NCBI GenBank assembly: GCA_017694915.1
Contig: JADIMF010000122.1
Coordinates: 1-38,798, forward strand
Reading direction: 5' to 3'
Origin: Candidatus Ornithospirochaeta stercoravium
GTDB lineage: Bacteria; Spirochaetota; Spirochaetia; Sphaerochaetales; Sphaerochaetaceae
DNA: 38,798 nucleotides
Shown: positions 8,051 to 15,064 of the stretch, piece after piece
Layout: the number at the start of each line of letters is the position of its first letter
How positions within the stretch are numbered: position 1 is the stretch's first letter
Position numbers and translations under genes: made by a program
Notes under the pieces: generated by a model
Database searches by the model: none
What the model saw: only the letters and a program-made list of their open reading frames with translations
Told to the model about the DNA's origin: nothing

Positions 8051-9110
8051 GGCCTTCTCCTCCGAGAAGCGGTTCATTGATGCATATATCCTCTTCCATC
8101 CCTTTACGCATGATGATTGTATAGAGCAAGGATGAGAACATCATCGAAATCCATTCGCTTCCGGTGCCTTTTATATCAGTGTCCATCTTTCCAAGGTACT
8201 TTATTATCCTGCGTGTGTCGGGAAGGGGATAGGAAGAAGCCGCTTTCCTGAACATCGGCCAGTCTCTTTTCTTTATACCTTTCCCCTGATAGAAAGCTGT
8301 GAATGGTGTGATCGCCTCGGCATTCGCGAAGGCAGATTCATCTCCCTGTCCTGAGGCTTTCAGCTCCTCATAGCTCTCAAGCTCCCTGAAGCGCTGAACG
8401 ATTGTCGAGAAGGCTCTTCCCGATGCTGTGGAATCTGCATTGATGATTGATGCAAGTATCGACTCTGCATGCTCCAGATCACACTCCGCAATAGCCTGGA
8501 AGAGCGTATTCCCATCTTCTCCTCGTGTCTGGAGCGAGTATTTCCGTATATCGTCAGGAGTGATTTCATGTTTCGATTTATCCGTGGCATGGAAATAGAT
8601 AGCGAGTGCTGAGACAAGGTTCCTCATCTCAGCTGTATTGTTGTCTACGGAGAAAAGCACTTCATCGACACCTTCATCGCTTATGAAGAAGCCTTCTTTC
8701 TGGAATGCCGACTTTATCCAGCCGCGTTTCTGGTTGTCGAACATCTCCCAGAACATTATCACGCTGACGTTCTTGCTGTCCGTTATCTTCTTCCCGAGTT
8801 TCGTCGATGACTTTTCAGAGGAAATAACAACGAATTCTGCGTCGTCCATTCCTGATTCAAGGAAGGATATTATGGCTTTGTCGAATGTATCACGTGCGGT
8901 TCTGTTCTCGTACTGCTTTACGATCACGAAACGGAATGACGAGAAGAGCGACTGCTGGGAAAGTGCCGCATCCAGATCCTCTCCTTTGTCATCACCTACG
9001 AATATCTGGTGAATCTCCGCATCCGGATGCTCAGAGAGCACGCGTTTCTTCTCCTCATTAAGCCAATCTGCTTTCTGGCCTTCCTCAGGACCCAGAAGAA
9101 AGTAGTTCAA
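8040..9110 (-). CDS. holA: DNA polymerase III delta subunit (clamp loader)
   Basis: Clamp-loader wrench subunit that opens the beta sliding clamp. The 356-residue length and overall layout fit HolA: an N-terminal FLLGPEEGQKADW segment in place of a classical P-loop, QQSLFSSFRFVIVKQYE (beta-binding helix region), and a C-terminal helical collar domain. The start is TTG at 9110. AGGAGG, which encodes Arg-Arg near the end of lexA, lies 8 nt upstream, and the TTG overlaps the lexA stop as TTGA. There is no in-frame ATG until far into the protein. It is the last gene of hprK-ptsH-lexA-holA. Confidence 0.88.
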   Translation of the reverse strand: MNYFLLGPEEGQKADWLNEEKKRVLSEHPDAEIHQIFVGDDKGEDLDAALSQQSLFSSFRFVIVKQYENRTARDTFDKAIISFLESGMDDAEFVVISSEKSSTKLGKKITDSKNVSVIMFWEMFDNQKRGWIKSAFQKEGFFISDEGVDEVLFSVDNNTAEMRNLVSALAIYFHATDKSKHEITPDDIRKYSLQTRGEDGNTLFQAIAECDLEHAESILASIINADSTASGRAFSTIVQRFRELESYEELKASGQGDESAFANAEAITPFTAFYQGKGIKKRDWPMFRKAASSYPLPDTRRIIKYLGKMDTDIKGTGSEWISMMFSSLLYTIIMRKGMEEDICINEPLLGGEGLRS

Positions 9111-9715
9111 TGATAATCCCTCCTAATGGATATAAGACGGCCAAGTATCCTTAAGCTGCTTTCTGCCGCTTTTATCACTCCCATTGTATCATTATCAGGG
9201 ATAAGAAGTGCATACCCGTTCCCGATTCTTCTCAGCCTTCTGAGTTCCGGGATCATCTCATCATCCCCAAGGGATGCCAGTACGATATCGCCATCGGCTT
9301 TTGCGATGTCTGCATCGGCCATGACTGCGAAATCTCCTGGAAGGATGCCTCCGTTCCTCATTGATTCCGATGTCACCTTGAATGTGAAAGCGGCTTTCTT
9401 CGTTCTAGGGATGAATATCCTTTCCTCTGTTCCTGCAGAGAGAACTGCATACGATGGTTCCGCCTGATAGAAAGGAACTGCGTTGTTCTCCCTTTTCAAT
9501 CTCTCATTAAGAGGGAATGTGAGGGATCTCAGTCCGTTATCTATTTTTTCGAGATAGCCTTTCCTGACTAATGTAGCTACTGCATCACGAGCTGCGATAT
9601 GAGAGAAACCGAAGGCCTCTCCGATTTCCCGCAGCGATGGCGAGCGTCCGTTGGTGTAAATGTAAAGCGAGATGAAATCCAGGATCTGCTTCTGCCTATC
9701 TGTGATGTCCTTCAA
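9107..9715 (-). CDS. lexA: LexA-type repressor with arginine at the catalytic lysine position
   Basis: The N-terminal winged helix (about 1-66: TDRQKQILDFI, then SPSLREIGEAFGFS) matches LexA. The C-terminal S24 peptidase domain holds the Ala94-Gly95 cleavage-site pair (VLSAGTEE), nucleophile Ser118 in SESM, and the GGILPGDFAV and GDIVLASLGDDE segments. The residue matching Lys156 of E. coli LexA (the K of VTVKRL) is Arg159 here, in ELRRLRR, and no lysine lies nearby. Self-cleavage may therefore be reduced or work differently. The start is TTG, overlapping the ptsH stop as TTGA, with AGGAG 9 nt upstream; no earlier ATG is available. Being downstream of hprK-ptsH is an unusual setting for an SOS repressor. 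It may instead be a LexA paralogue with its own regulon. Confidence 0.85.
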   Translation of the reverse strand: MKDITDRQKQILDFISLYIYTNGRSPSLREIGEAFGFSHIAARDAVATLVRKGYLEKIDNGLRSLTFPLNERLKRENNAVPFYQAEPSYAVLSAGTEERIFIPRTKKAAFTFKVTSESMRNGGILPGDFAVMADADIAKADGDIVLASLGDDEMIPELRRLRRIGNGYALLIPDNDTMGVIKAAESSLRILGRLISIRRDYH

Positions 9716-9975
9716 GTCTCGAATCTCCTTTCGAAAAGATCATCAAGCGCAGCCATCGCCTCTTTTTCATCGGGCCCGGAACAAGTGCACCTGATCTTCG
9801 TCTTATATGTTGCTCCCAGCGTTATAATGCCCATTATCGATTTGGCATTTATCTTCATATCGTCTTTCTCAAAGAAGATATCGGAGGAGAATGATGAGGC
9901 GGTCTTCGCAATCTCTGAGGCAGGACGGGCATGGATGCCAGCCCTATTAAGCACCTCCAGTTCCTTACTGATCAA
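9712..9975 (-). CDS. ptsH: HPr phosphocarrier protein
   Basis: Small phosphocarrier of the PTS or a regulatory HPr. Both regulatory sites are present: RAGIHARP with the EI-phosphorylated histidine, and NAKSIMGI with the HPr-kinase serine. I choose the TTG at 9975 over the ATG at 9984. The TTG places these residues at exactly His15 and Ser46 of canonical HPr. AGGAG is then 9 nt upstream, as for lexA, whereas it abuts the ATG directly. The resulting 87-residue length is normal. It overlaps the hprK end by 11 nt, and its stop overlaps lexA. No EI or EII genes are in the window, so sugar transport versus pure regulation cannot be decided. Confidence 0.92.
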   Translation of the reverse strand: MISKELEVLNRAGIHARPASEIAKTASSFSSDIFFEKDDMKINAKSIMGIITLGATYKTKIRCTCSGPDEKEAMAALDDLFERRFET

Positions 9976-10972
9976 TTTCGCCATCTCCTCCGCTCAGAAT
10001 CTCATCGCTGTTGAAATACATCTTCCTTGCAGCTTCGCTCTCAAGCCACTTGAGTACATTCTGGTCGAATTCCTTCGATGAATAATACCCGAGTTTCTTC
10101 ATTCTTTCGTTTCCCGCAGCTGTTTCTATGAGGATAGGAACATTCCTTCCAGGACGGACGGGAAGGACGAGCTTCGGTATCGTGATACCTAGATATGTAT
10201 CAGTAAGCGAATCTCCGATTCTGTCGTACTGCTTTCCAGACTCCCAGTTCTCGAGAACAACTGAAAGCTGCACGTGCTTCTTTTCCCTGATTGCGCCTAT
10301 ACCGAAGAGATTCGCGATGTTTATTATTCCGAGTCCTCTTATTTCCATGTGGTGCGCTAGCAGGGGATTCTCTCCTGTCCCGATAAGGAAGGTATCTGAG
10401 ATGTTCTTCAGTTTCACCGTGTCATCGCTTATGAGCCGGTGTCCGCGTTCAATCAGCTCAAGCGCTGTCTCGCTCTTGCCGACACCGCTATCTCCCGTGA
10501 TAAGCACTCCAATGCCATATACATCTACAAGTACACCATGGATTGTCATCGTGGCGGCAAAGACCTCATCAAGCTGTGAATACAGACGGCGTGAGAAGTC
10601 TGATGATTCAAGCGGGGTGGAGAGAATTGCTGTGGCATTTTTCTCGGCGAGCTCAACGAAATGCTCGGAAGGCTTGTAGCCGCCGATGAATACGATACAA
10701 GGCGGTTCGTATGAGAAGATTCTTTCTATATTCTCGTATTCATTCTTCTTCTCAAGCATTTCTATATATGACTGTTCAGCTCTTCCGATGAGCTGGATGC
10801 TTGAGCCTGAGAAATCCTCGAAATAACCGGTAAGTGCCAGTCCCGGTCTTGATATCTTTGAGTTCTTTATTGTTCTTGAAAGCCCGGATCTGCCGGCTAT
10901 GCATTTAAGCTGCAGATGGTTATGTTCCCTTAAATCGAGATCTAACAGATCGAGGACGGTGAATTCTCTCAT
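9965..10972 (-). CDS. hprK: HPr kinase/phosphorylase
   Basis: Bifunctional enzyme that phosphorylates HPr on Ser46 with ATP or PPi and reverses the reaction, coupling carbon status to gene expression. The 335-residue protein has an N-terminal receptor-like domain and a C-terminal kinase core. The Walker A motif GDSGVGKS (160-167) and the ELIERGHRLISDD segment (Asp183/Asp184) are present. So is the HprK signature EIRGLGIINIANLFGIGAIR (about 210-229). The ATG at 10972 is 6 nt after TATACT. It is immediately upstream of and overlaps its substrate gene ptsH. Being first in a unit with lexA and holA links carbon signalling and replication/repair genes at the transcript level. Confidence 0.97.
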   Translation of the reverse strand: MREFTVLDLLDLDLREHNHLQLKCIAGRSGLSRTIKNSKISRPGLALTGYFEDFSGSSIQLIGRAEQSYIEMLEKKNEYENIERIFSYEPPCIVFIGGYKPSEHFVELAEKNATAILSTPLESSDFSRRLYSQLDEVFAATMTIHGVLVDVYGIGVLITGDSGVGKSETALELIERGHRLISDDTVKLKNISDTFLIGTGENPLLAHHMEIRGLGIINIANLFGIGAIREKKHVQLSVVLENWESGKQYDRIGDSLTDTYLGITIPKLVLPVRPGRNVPILIETAAGNERMKKLGYYSSKEFDQNVLKWLESEAARKMYFNSDEILSGGDGEIDQ

Positions 10973-10978
10973 GATCTG

Positions 10979-10984
10979 AGTATA
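10979..10984 (-). promoter_or_regulatory. Predicted leaderless promoter of hprK-ptsH-lexA-holA
   Basis: Minus-strand TATACT (10984-10979) ends 6 nt before the hprK ATG. The -35 is weak (TTTTAT about 17 nt upstream) and falls in the T-rich tail of the hpf terminator. Confidence 0.55.
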
Positions 10985-11000
10985 TCACAAGAGGAGAAGG

Positions 11001-11039
11001 CATAAAATAAGGGCCATCCAGCCTCCACTGAATAGCCCT
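11001..11039 (-). terminator. Intrinsic terminator of hpf
   Basis: A 12-bp stem including G-U pairs (11010-11021 with 11028-11039) with a 6-nt loop. On the minus strand it is followed by the T-rich TATTTTATG (11009-11001). It lies just after the hpf stop, separating hpf from hprK. Confidence 0.85.
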
Positions 11040-11046
11040 CAGATCA

Positions 11047-11343
11047 TCAGATCTTCATTGTTTTCTCTTTTTCCTTCTTTGCTGCAGCCTGGATCTTATC
11101 CGCGAGCAGCTCTATACCTTCATAAAGCTCATAGGCATCCTGGGAGACTACTTTTTCTTTCTTCCAGGTGAAGTGAAGAGTTGCATCAAGATGGAAACCG
11201 ATGCCCTTGCTTTCCTTCGTTGCCACGATATCGAGATCGTGGAGATAGTCATCCGCGAACGAAAGCTTCTTCAGTTTCTTGTCGAGAAACTCGCGATCTT
11301 CGTCCGTTGGTGTGAATCCGATGCCTCTAAATGTTAGATTCAT
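11047..11343 (-). CDS. hpf: Short-form ribosome hibernation-promoting factor
   Basis: Binds the 30S subunit near the decoding site and helps form inactive ribosomes in slow growth. The 98-residue length and sequence (NLTFRGIGFTPTDEDREFLDKKL, then HLDATLHF) fit the HPF/RaiA N-terminal domain alone, without the C-terminal dimerisation domain of long HPF. It is one of only two first genes here with a true 5' leader: AGGAGG lies 4 nt before the ATG, about 20 nt after the predicted transcription start. Its position directly after rpoN matches the rpoN-hpf order of proteobacteria. It has its own promoter and terminator, so it can be expressed independently. Confidence 0.94.
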   Translation of the reverse strand: MNLTFRGIGFTPTDEDREFLDKKLKKLSFADDYLHDLDIVATKESKGIGFHLDATLHFTWKKEKVVSQDAYELYEGIELLADKIQAAAKKEKEKTMKI

Positions 11344-11369
11344 ACTGCCTCCTTTTTCTCTTTTTTATG

Positions 11370-11398
11370 ATTATACTGCATGAATCTGGATAAAACAA
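11370..11398 (-). promoter_or_regulatory. Sigma70-type promoter of hpf
   Basis: Minus strand TTGTTT (11398-11393), a 17-nt spacer, TATAAT (11375-11370). The start codon is 26 nt further on, leaving a short leader with AGGAGG. This contrasts with the leaderless units around it. Confidence 0.85.
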
Positions 11399-11424
11399 AA
11401 GAATATTGGATGAAGATCAATTAT

Positions 11425-12798
11425 TCATTTTGTTCTTGTGAAAGATGAATCTATATCCAGCTCTTTCCTGTATTTGCTCACAGTACGGCGGGCTGTCTTT
11501 ATTCCCTTTGCAAGAAGCGCATCGCTTATCTTCTGATCGGAGAGAGGCTTCCCCGTATCGTTTTCCTCTATTATCTGCTTTATCATCTCCTTCACAGCGT
11601 TCTTTGAGAGGTTCTCATTGCTCTCTGACGCGACAGTATTGGAGAATAATGATCTGATAGGGTAGATGCCGAAATCGGTGTCAATATATTTGGATGAGGC
11701 TATGCGGCTTATTGTTGCCTCATGGACTCCGACTTCATCGGCAACCTCCTGCATTGTCATTCCTTTGAGATATAAAGGACCATTGAGGAAGAAATCCTTC
11801 TGCTTTTCCATCAGCACGGCACCTGTTTTCTCTATTGTCTTTGCCCTTATATCGAGCTGTGAGATGAGATTGCTTGCGGCATTGAGTTTGTTCTTTATGA
11901 ACTGGGCCGCTTCCTTTCCTTCCTTTGTGCTGTTCTTCTTATATTCATCTGCGAGGTTCTTATACTCCGGGTCGATTTCAACAGAAGGGAAGGCTTCGCT
12001 GTTTAGGTGCATTTTCAGTACCCCGTCTTCCTTTTTTATCGATAGCTCCGGGATGATGTATTCTTCATATTCAGAACCGTATTTTCTTCCCGGAAAAGGC
12101 GTGAGTGTCTTCAGAAATTCATAGAAGGCGTTGACTTCTTCTGTCTCGATTCTGAGATTCTTAGCTATCTGGGCGAATTTGCCGAGTCTTGCGTTATCGA
12201 GTTCACAGCAGACGAATTTCCTGAAAAGCGAGAGTTCGTCCCCCCTCATTCCCTTGGCTTCAGCCTGTATTATGAGGCTTTCCCTCCAGTCCATTGCTCC
12301 GACGCCATCTGGTTCCATGTGCTGGATGATTTTGACAGCTTCTTCCACATAAGTTTTCTCGTTCTCCTTGACTATCGTTTCAGGAGATGCTGGAAAGAAT
12401 CCGTTCCTGTCCAGGGAAGTTATAAGCGTCTCTGCTGTTCTTTTTACATTCTCATCGATATTCAGACAGCCAAGTTCCGCAAGAAGATGCGTCTTCAGGT
12501 TTTCCTTTTCTCCGACCATGCCTTCCATCCAGTTAGTATCCTCCCTGTCATCCGGAAGATATGGAGCATCATCTGAAAAGCTTTCCCTTCTGTCTGTGCG
12601 CTGCCTGTACTCGTTTGCAATGCGATCATAGGAACTGCTGCTGTCATTGACGATCAGAGCGGGATTTGTCTCGGCCTCTTTCTTTATCTTCTCCCTCAAT
12701 TCTTCCTGTGAGAGTGAGAGTGTTTCCATTGTCTGCATCAGCTGGACATTAAGCTTCAGCTCCTGCTTCAATGAAAGTTCGAGGCCTTGCTGCATCAT
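11425..12798 (-). CDS. rpoN: RNA polymerase sigma-54 factor
   Basis: Alternative sigma factor that needs AAA+ activators and recognises -24/-12 promoters. It is 457 residues long. The glutamine/leucine-rich region I (LELSLKQELKLNVQLMQTMETLSLS) contacts core RNAP and activators. The core-binding domain occupies the middle, followed by a helix-turn-helix (MQEVADEVGVHEATISRIASSKYI) and the RpoN box ARRTVSKYR (436-444). The ATG overlaps the lptB stop as ATGA; a second ATG directly follows and could be used instead. No sigma-54 activator is in the window. It closes the YmdB-like/RseC-like/lptCAB unit. Confidence 0.97.
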   Translation of the reverse strand: MMQQGLELSLKQELKLNVQLMQTMETLSLSQEELREKIKKEAETNPALIVNDSSSSYDRIANEYRQRTDRRESFSDDAPYLPDDREDTNWMEGMVGEKENLKTHLLAELGCLNIDENVKRTAETLITSLDRNGFFPASPETIVKENEKTYVEEAVKIIQHMEPDGVGAMDWRESLIIQAEAKGMRGDELSLFRKFVCCELDNARLGKFAQIAKNLRIETEEVNAFYEFLKTLTPFPGRKYGSEYEEYIIPELSIKKEDGVLKMHLNSEAFPSVEIDPEYKNLADEYKKNSTKEGKEAAQFIKNKLNAASNLISQLDIRAKTIEKTGAVLMEKQKDFFLNGPLYLKGMTMQEVADEVGVHEATISRIASSKYIDTDFGIYPIRSLFSNTVASESNENLSKNAVKEMIKQIIEENDTGKPLSDQKISDALLAKGIKTARRTVSKYRKELDIDSSFTRTK

Positions 12799-13529
12799 GT
12801 GGCGTCCTTATCGAAATCACGCCCGAAGTATATCTCTCTGGCTTCCTCGTTATGGAGAAGTTCCTCCCTCGTTCCTGAAACAAGAATCTCTCCATCTGAG
12901 ATGATGTGTGCGCGAGTTGTGATTTCGAGCGTGTCACGCACATTGTGGTCGGTTATGAGGATGCCTATTCCGGAGGCAGCCAGCCGTCTGATGATCTGCT
13001 TTATCTCATAAACCGCTTTCGGGTCGATTCCTGCAAACGGTTCATCAAGAAGCAGAAATTTGGGGGAAGTCGCAAGGGATCTTGCAATTTCTGTCCTTCG
13101 CCTCTCTCCGCCAGAGAGTGTATATCCAAACTGCTTACGTACTTTTTCCAGACCGAAGTCGGAGATGAGTTTCTCCTGAAGATTTTTCTTCTCGCTTCTA
13201 GTCATGTCCTTCTGAGTCTGGAGCACCAGCTTTATGTTCTCTTCAACTGTAAGCTTGCGGAAAATAGAAGCTTCCTGCGGAAGATATGCAAGCCCCATTT
13301 TCGAACGCTTGTGCATCGGAAGCTTTGTTATATCGTGACCATCGACTTTTACAGAACCGCCATCGGCCTTGATGAAACCTACGATCATATAGAAGGAAGT
13401 GGTCTTTCCTGCTCCATTCGGCCCGAGAAGCCCTGTGATGTCTCCGCTTGTCATGGAGAACGATACATTCTTCACTACATGCTTCTTACCGTAGAATTTT
13501 GAAAGATGGTCGACTTCAAGCTCAGCCAT
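12795..13529 (-). CDS. lptB: LPS export ABC transporter ATPase LptB
   Basis: Cytoplasmic ATPase powering extraction of lipopolysaccharide or a related glycolipid from the inner membrane by LptFG-C. It is 244 residues, normal for LptB. Visible motifs are Walker A GPNGAGKTT (36-44), the Q-loop near YLPQEASIF, the signature LSGGERRRTEIAR (138-150), Walker B FLLLDEP with Glu163, and a switch histidine in LITDHNVRDT, typical of LptB. It overlaps lptA by 8 nt and rpoN by 4 nt. LptF, LptG and LptD are not in this window, so whether the cargo is true LPS is open. Confidence 0.95.
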   Translation of the reverse strand: MAELEVDHLSKFYGKKHVVKNVSFSMTSGDITGLLGPNGAGKTTSFYMIVGFIKADGGSVKVDGHDITKLPMHKRSKMGLAYLPQEASIFRKLTVEENIKLVLQTQKDMTRSEKKNLQEKLISDFGLEKVRKQFGYTLSGGERRRTEIARSLATSPKFLLLDEPFAGIDPKAVYEIKQIIRRLAASGIGILITDHNVRDTLEITTRAHIISDGEILVSGTREELLHNEEAREIYFGRDFDKDAT

Positions 13530-14142
13530 TTATAGTTCCTCTGATTCTTCCATCAAGCGAGATGCTGTCTGTGTCGAGATCTACGCTGATAACCTCTGCC
13601 TCATATCTGTCCCCGTCCCAGTCGACAGTCGCAGAACCTCTCAGTTCAAGTGTATTCCTGCTTCTTGAGAAGAGAACGCTTTCCGCATTGCACCTCATTA
13701 TACCATCATCGGTGGCTTTGAGGAGCGTCACATCTTTATCGAGTCTGAGGTTCTCCTCATCGAGGAGGTACTCAAGGGAAGCCCCTGTTGCAGATACCTC
13801 ATTCTCCGTGTCATCGATTTCATACCATGAGGATATGAGTATTCTTTCATTTTCCCTGTCGTACCAGATGGAGGATGTCCTGATGCTTATACCTCTTGTC
13901 TCGTCGATTACTGAAGAGTTGCCCGTGCATTCAACATATCTCCAGTTGTTGCCTGAGAGATTTATCCTGTCCGCATTTATCGTCATTGAGCCGACAGTCA
14001 CACTCGCACCGTTTGACAGTACCACGTTTTCCCTGCCATCCCTGAGTACGACAGAACTCTCTCCCCCTGAGAACGTTATGCTGTCAGCATAGGCTGATGA
14101 GATCAGGAATATAGATAGAATCAGGATGATATAACGTCTCAT
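13522..14142 (-). CDS. lptA: LptA/OstA-like periplasmic protein
   Basis: A 206-residue exported protein with a cleavable signal peptide (RRYIILILSIFLISSAYA, cleavage about residue 19). The rest is a run of alternating beta strands of OstA/LptA beta-jellyroll type, with repeated turns of the DADxI/AESVLF kind. In LptA such proteins form the periplasmic bridge that carries LPS to the outer membrane. Assignment rests on this layout plus its place between lptC and lptB. The start ATG overlaps the lptC stop as ATGA. Sequence similarity to E. coli LptA is low, as usual in this family. Confidence 0.82.
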   Translation of the reverse strand: MRRYIILILSIFLISSAYADSITFSGGESSVVLRDGRENVVLSNGASVTVGSMTINADRINLSGNNWRYVECTGNSSVIDETRGISIRTSSIWYDRENERILISSWYEIDDTENEVSATGASLEYLLDEENLRLDKDVTLLKATDDGIMRCNAESVLFSRSRNTLELRGSATVDWDGDRYEAEVISVDLDTDSISLDGRIRGTING

Positions 14143-14660
14143 ATGATGAACTCTCCCTCCTCAATCAGCTTGAATGAATAGATCTTCTCTCTGAGATCTG
14201 CTGCAAAGCCCATTCCCCTGAAGCTTCCATCCTCGGAGCTTACGCTTACGGTGCCATCAGCAGTTATCTCTTCGTTTTCCGTGTCAAAGTAAAGCGACTC
14301 GGCTTTTATCATCATGTCGCCATCGCTCTGATGAAGAAGAACATTTCCCTCAAGATCCATCGTTTCGTTTTCCGTGTCGATTTCGGCATGATCCGCAGAA
14401 CCCTCTATGGAGATTGTGCCGTCATCATTATATGACACGAATTCCATGTTCTCGACTATCGCCCTGTTATCCCGGGAATAAAGAGTCATCCTGCTGCTGT
14501 TGATGTATATAGGACTATTGCCATCCTGACCGAGAGTATATTCTGCACCCTCGAGGATTATATCCGGAAGAACGGCTTTCTCGTGAACTTCCTCATCTTC
14601 TCTGAAGGAACAGGAGGCGAGGAGAAGTACAATGAATATTATGAGATAGAGCTTCTTCAA
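14139..14660 (-). CDS. lptC: LptC-like lipoprotein of the LPS export bridge
   Basis: A 173-residue protein with a lipoprotein signal peptide; the lipobox LLASC ends at Cys17. It is followed by a beta-strand-rich domain with NAEID/KAESLYFDTEN-type repeats resembling LptC/OstA folds. LptC normally hangs on LptFG through a single transmembrane helix. Here the visible anchor is a lipidated cysteine instead. The order lptC-lptA-lptB-rpoN matches that of proteobacteria, which supports the call. Its start lies within a 4-bp overlap with the RseC-like gene. Confidence 0.75.
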   Translation of the reverse strand: MKKLYLIIFIVLLLASCSFREDEEVHEKAVLPDIILEGAEYTLGQDGNSPIYINSSRMTLYSRDNRAIVENMEFVSYNDDGTISIEGSADHAEIDTENETMDLEGNVLLHQSDGDMMIKAESLYFDTENEEITADGTVSVSSEDGSFRGMGFAADLREKIYSFKLIEEGEFII

Positions 14661-15064
14661 TCCTCGTTCTCTCCTTTATCAATGACAACAGGCGTGTATT
14701 TTGCCTTTCTGGCCCTGAAATATATCGCGGAAATAATGAAACCGACAGCTACTCCTGCAATTGAAGCGAGGAACAGGTATCCCTGACTGTCTGTGAAGAT
14801 GGAGGCAATGAAATAGCCAGGGAGGAACATGAGAAGAGGAAATCCAAGGCTCATGAAGACGGAGAAAAGAGTCTTCCTCGGCGGAAGCTCAATAACAGCT
14901 TTATCGCCTTTGCTTAGAACAATCCCCGATGGATTGTCTACAGTGAACGTGGAATTCTTTGATGTACAGAAAAAGGAACCCTTGCATCCCTCACAAGCTG
15001 ATTTATCACAGCCTGCGATGAGCTTGCCGTCCTTATTTTCCTGAATCGTTACCGTCTGTCTCAT
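14657..15064 (-). CDS. RseC/MucC-family membrane protein
   Basis: A 135-residue protein. A small beta-strand region contains four cysteines (19, 24, 27, 33 in CDKSACEGCKGSFFC). A segment of KGDKAVIELPPR type follows, then two transmembrane helices (about 66-90 and 97-117). This matches the positive-regulator-of-sigma-E RseC/MucC family, whose members occur in Rnf/SoxR-reducing contexts. The cysteine cluster could bind a metal or Fe-S cluster. The start overlaps the YmdB-like gene by 32 nt; internal alternatives exist but the chosen ATG keeps the family N-terminus. Its exact role here is unknown. Confidence 0.8.
   Translation of the reverse strand: MRQTVTIQENKDGKLIAGCDKSACEGCKGSFFCTSKNSTFTVDNPSGIVLSKGDKAVIELPPRKTLFSVFMSLGFPLLMFLPGYFIASIFTDSQGYLFLASIAGVAVGFIISAIYFRARKAKYTPVVIDKGENED

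Noticed and set aside
8055-8080. A GAGAA-N4-TTC-like sequence near the uvrC/holA junction as a second copy of the uvrC palindrome
   Set aside because: The right arm is imperfect and it lies in the 3' coding end of holA with no promoter nearby.
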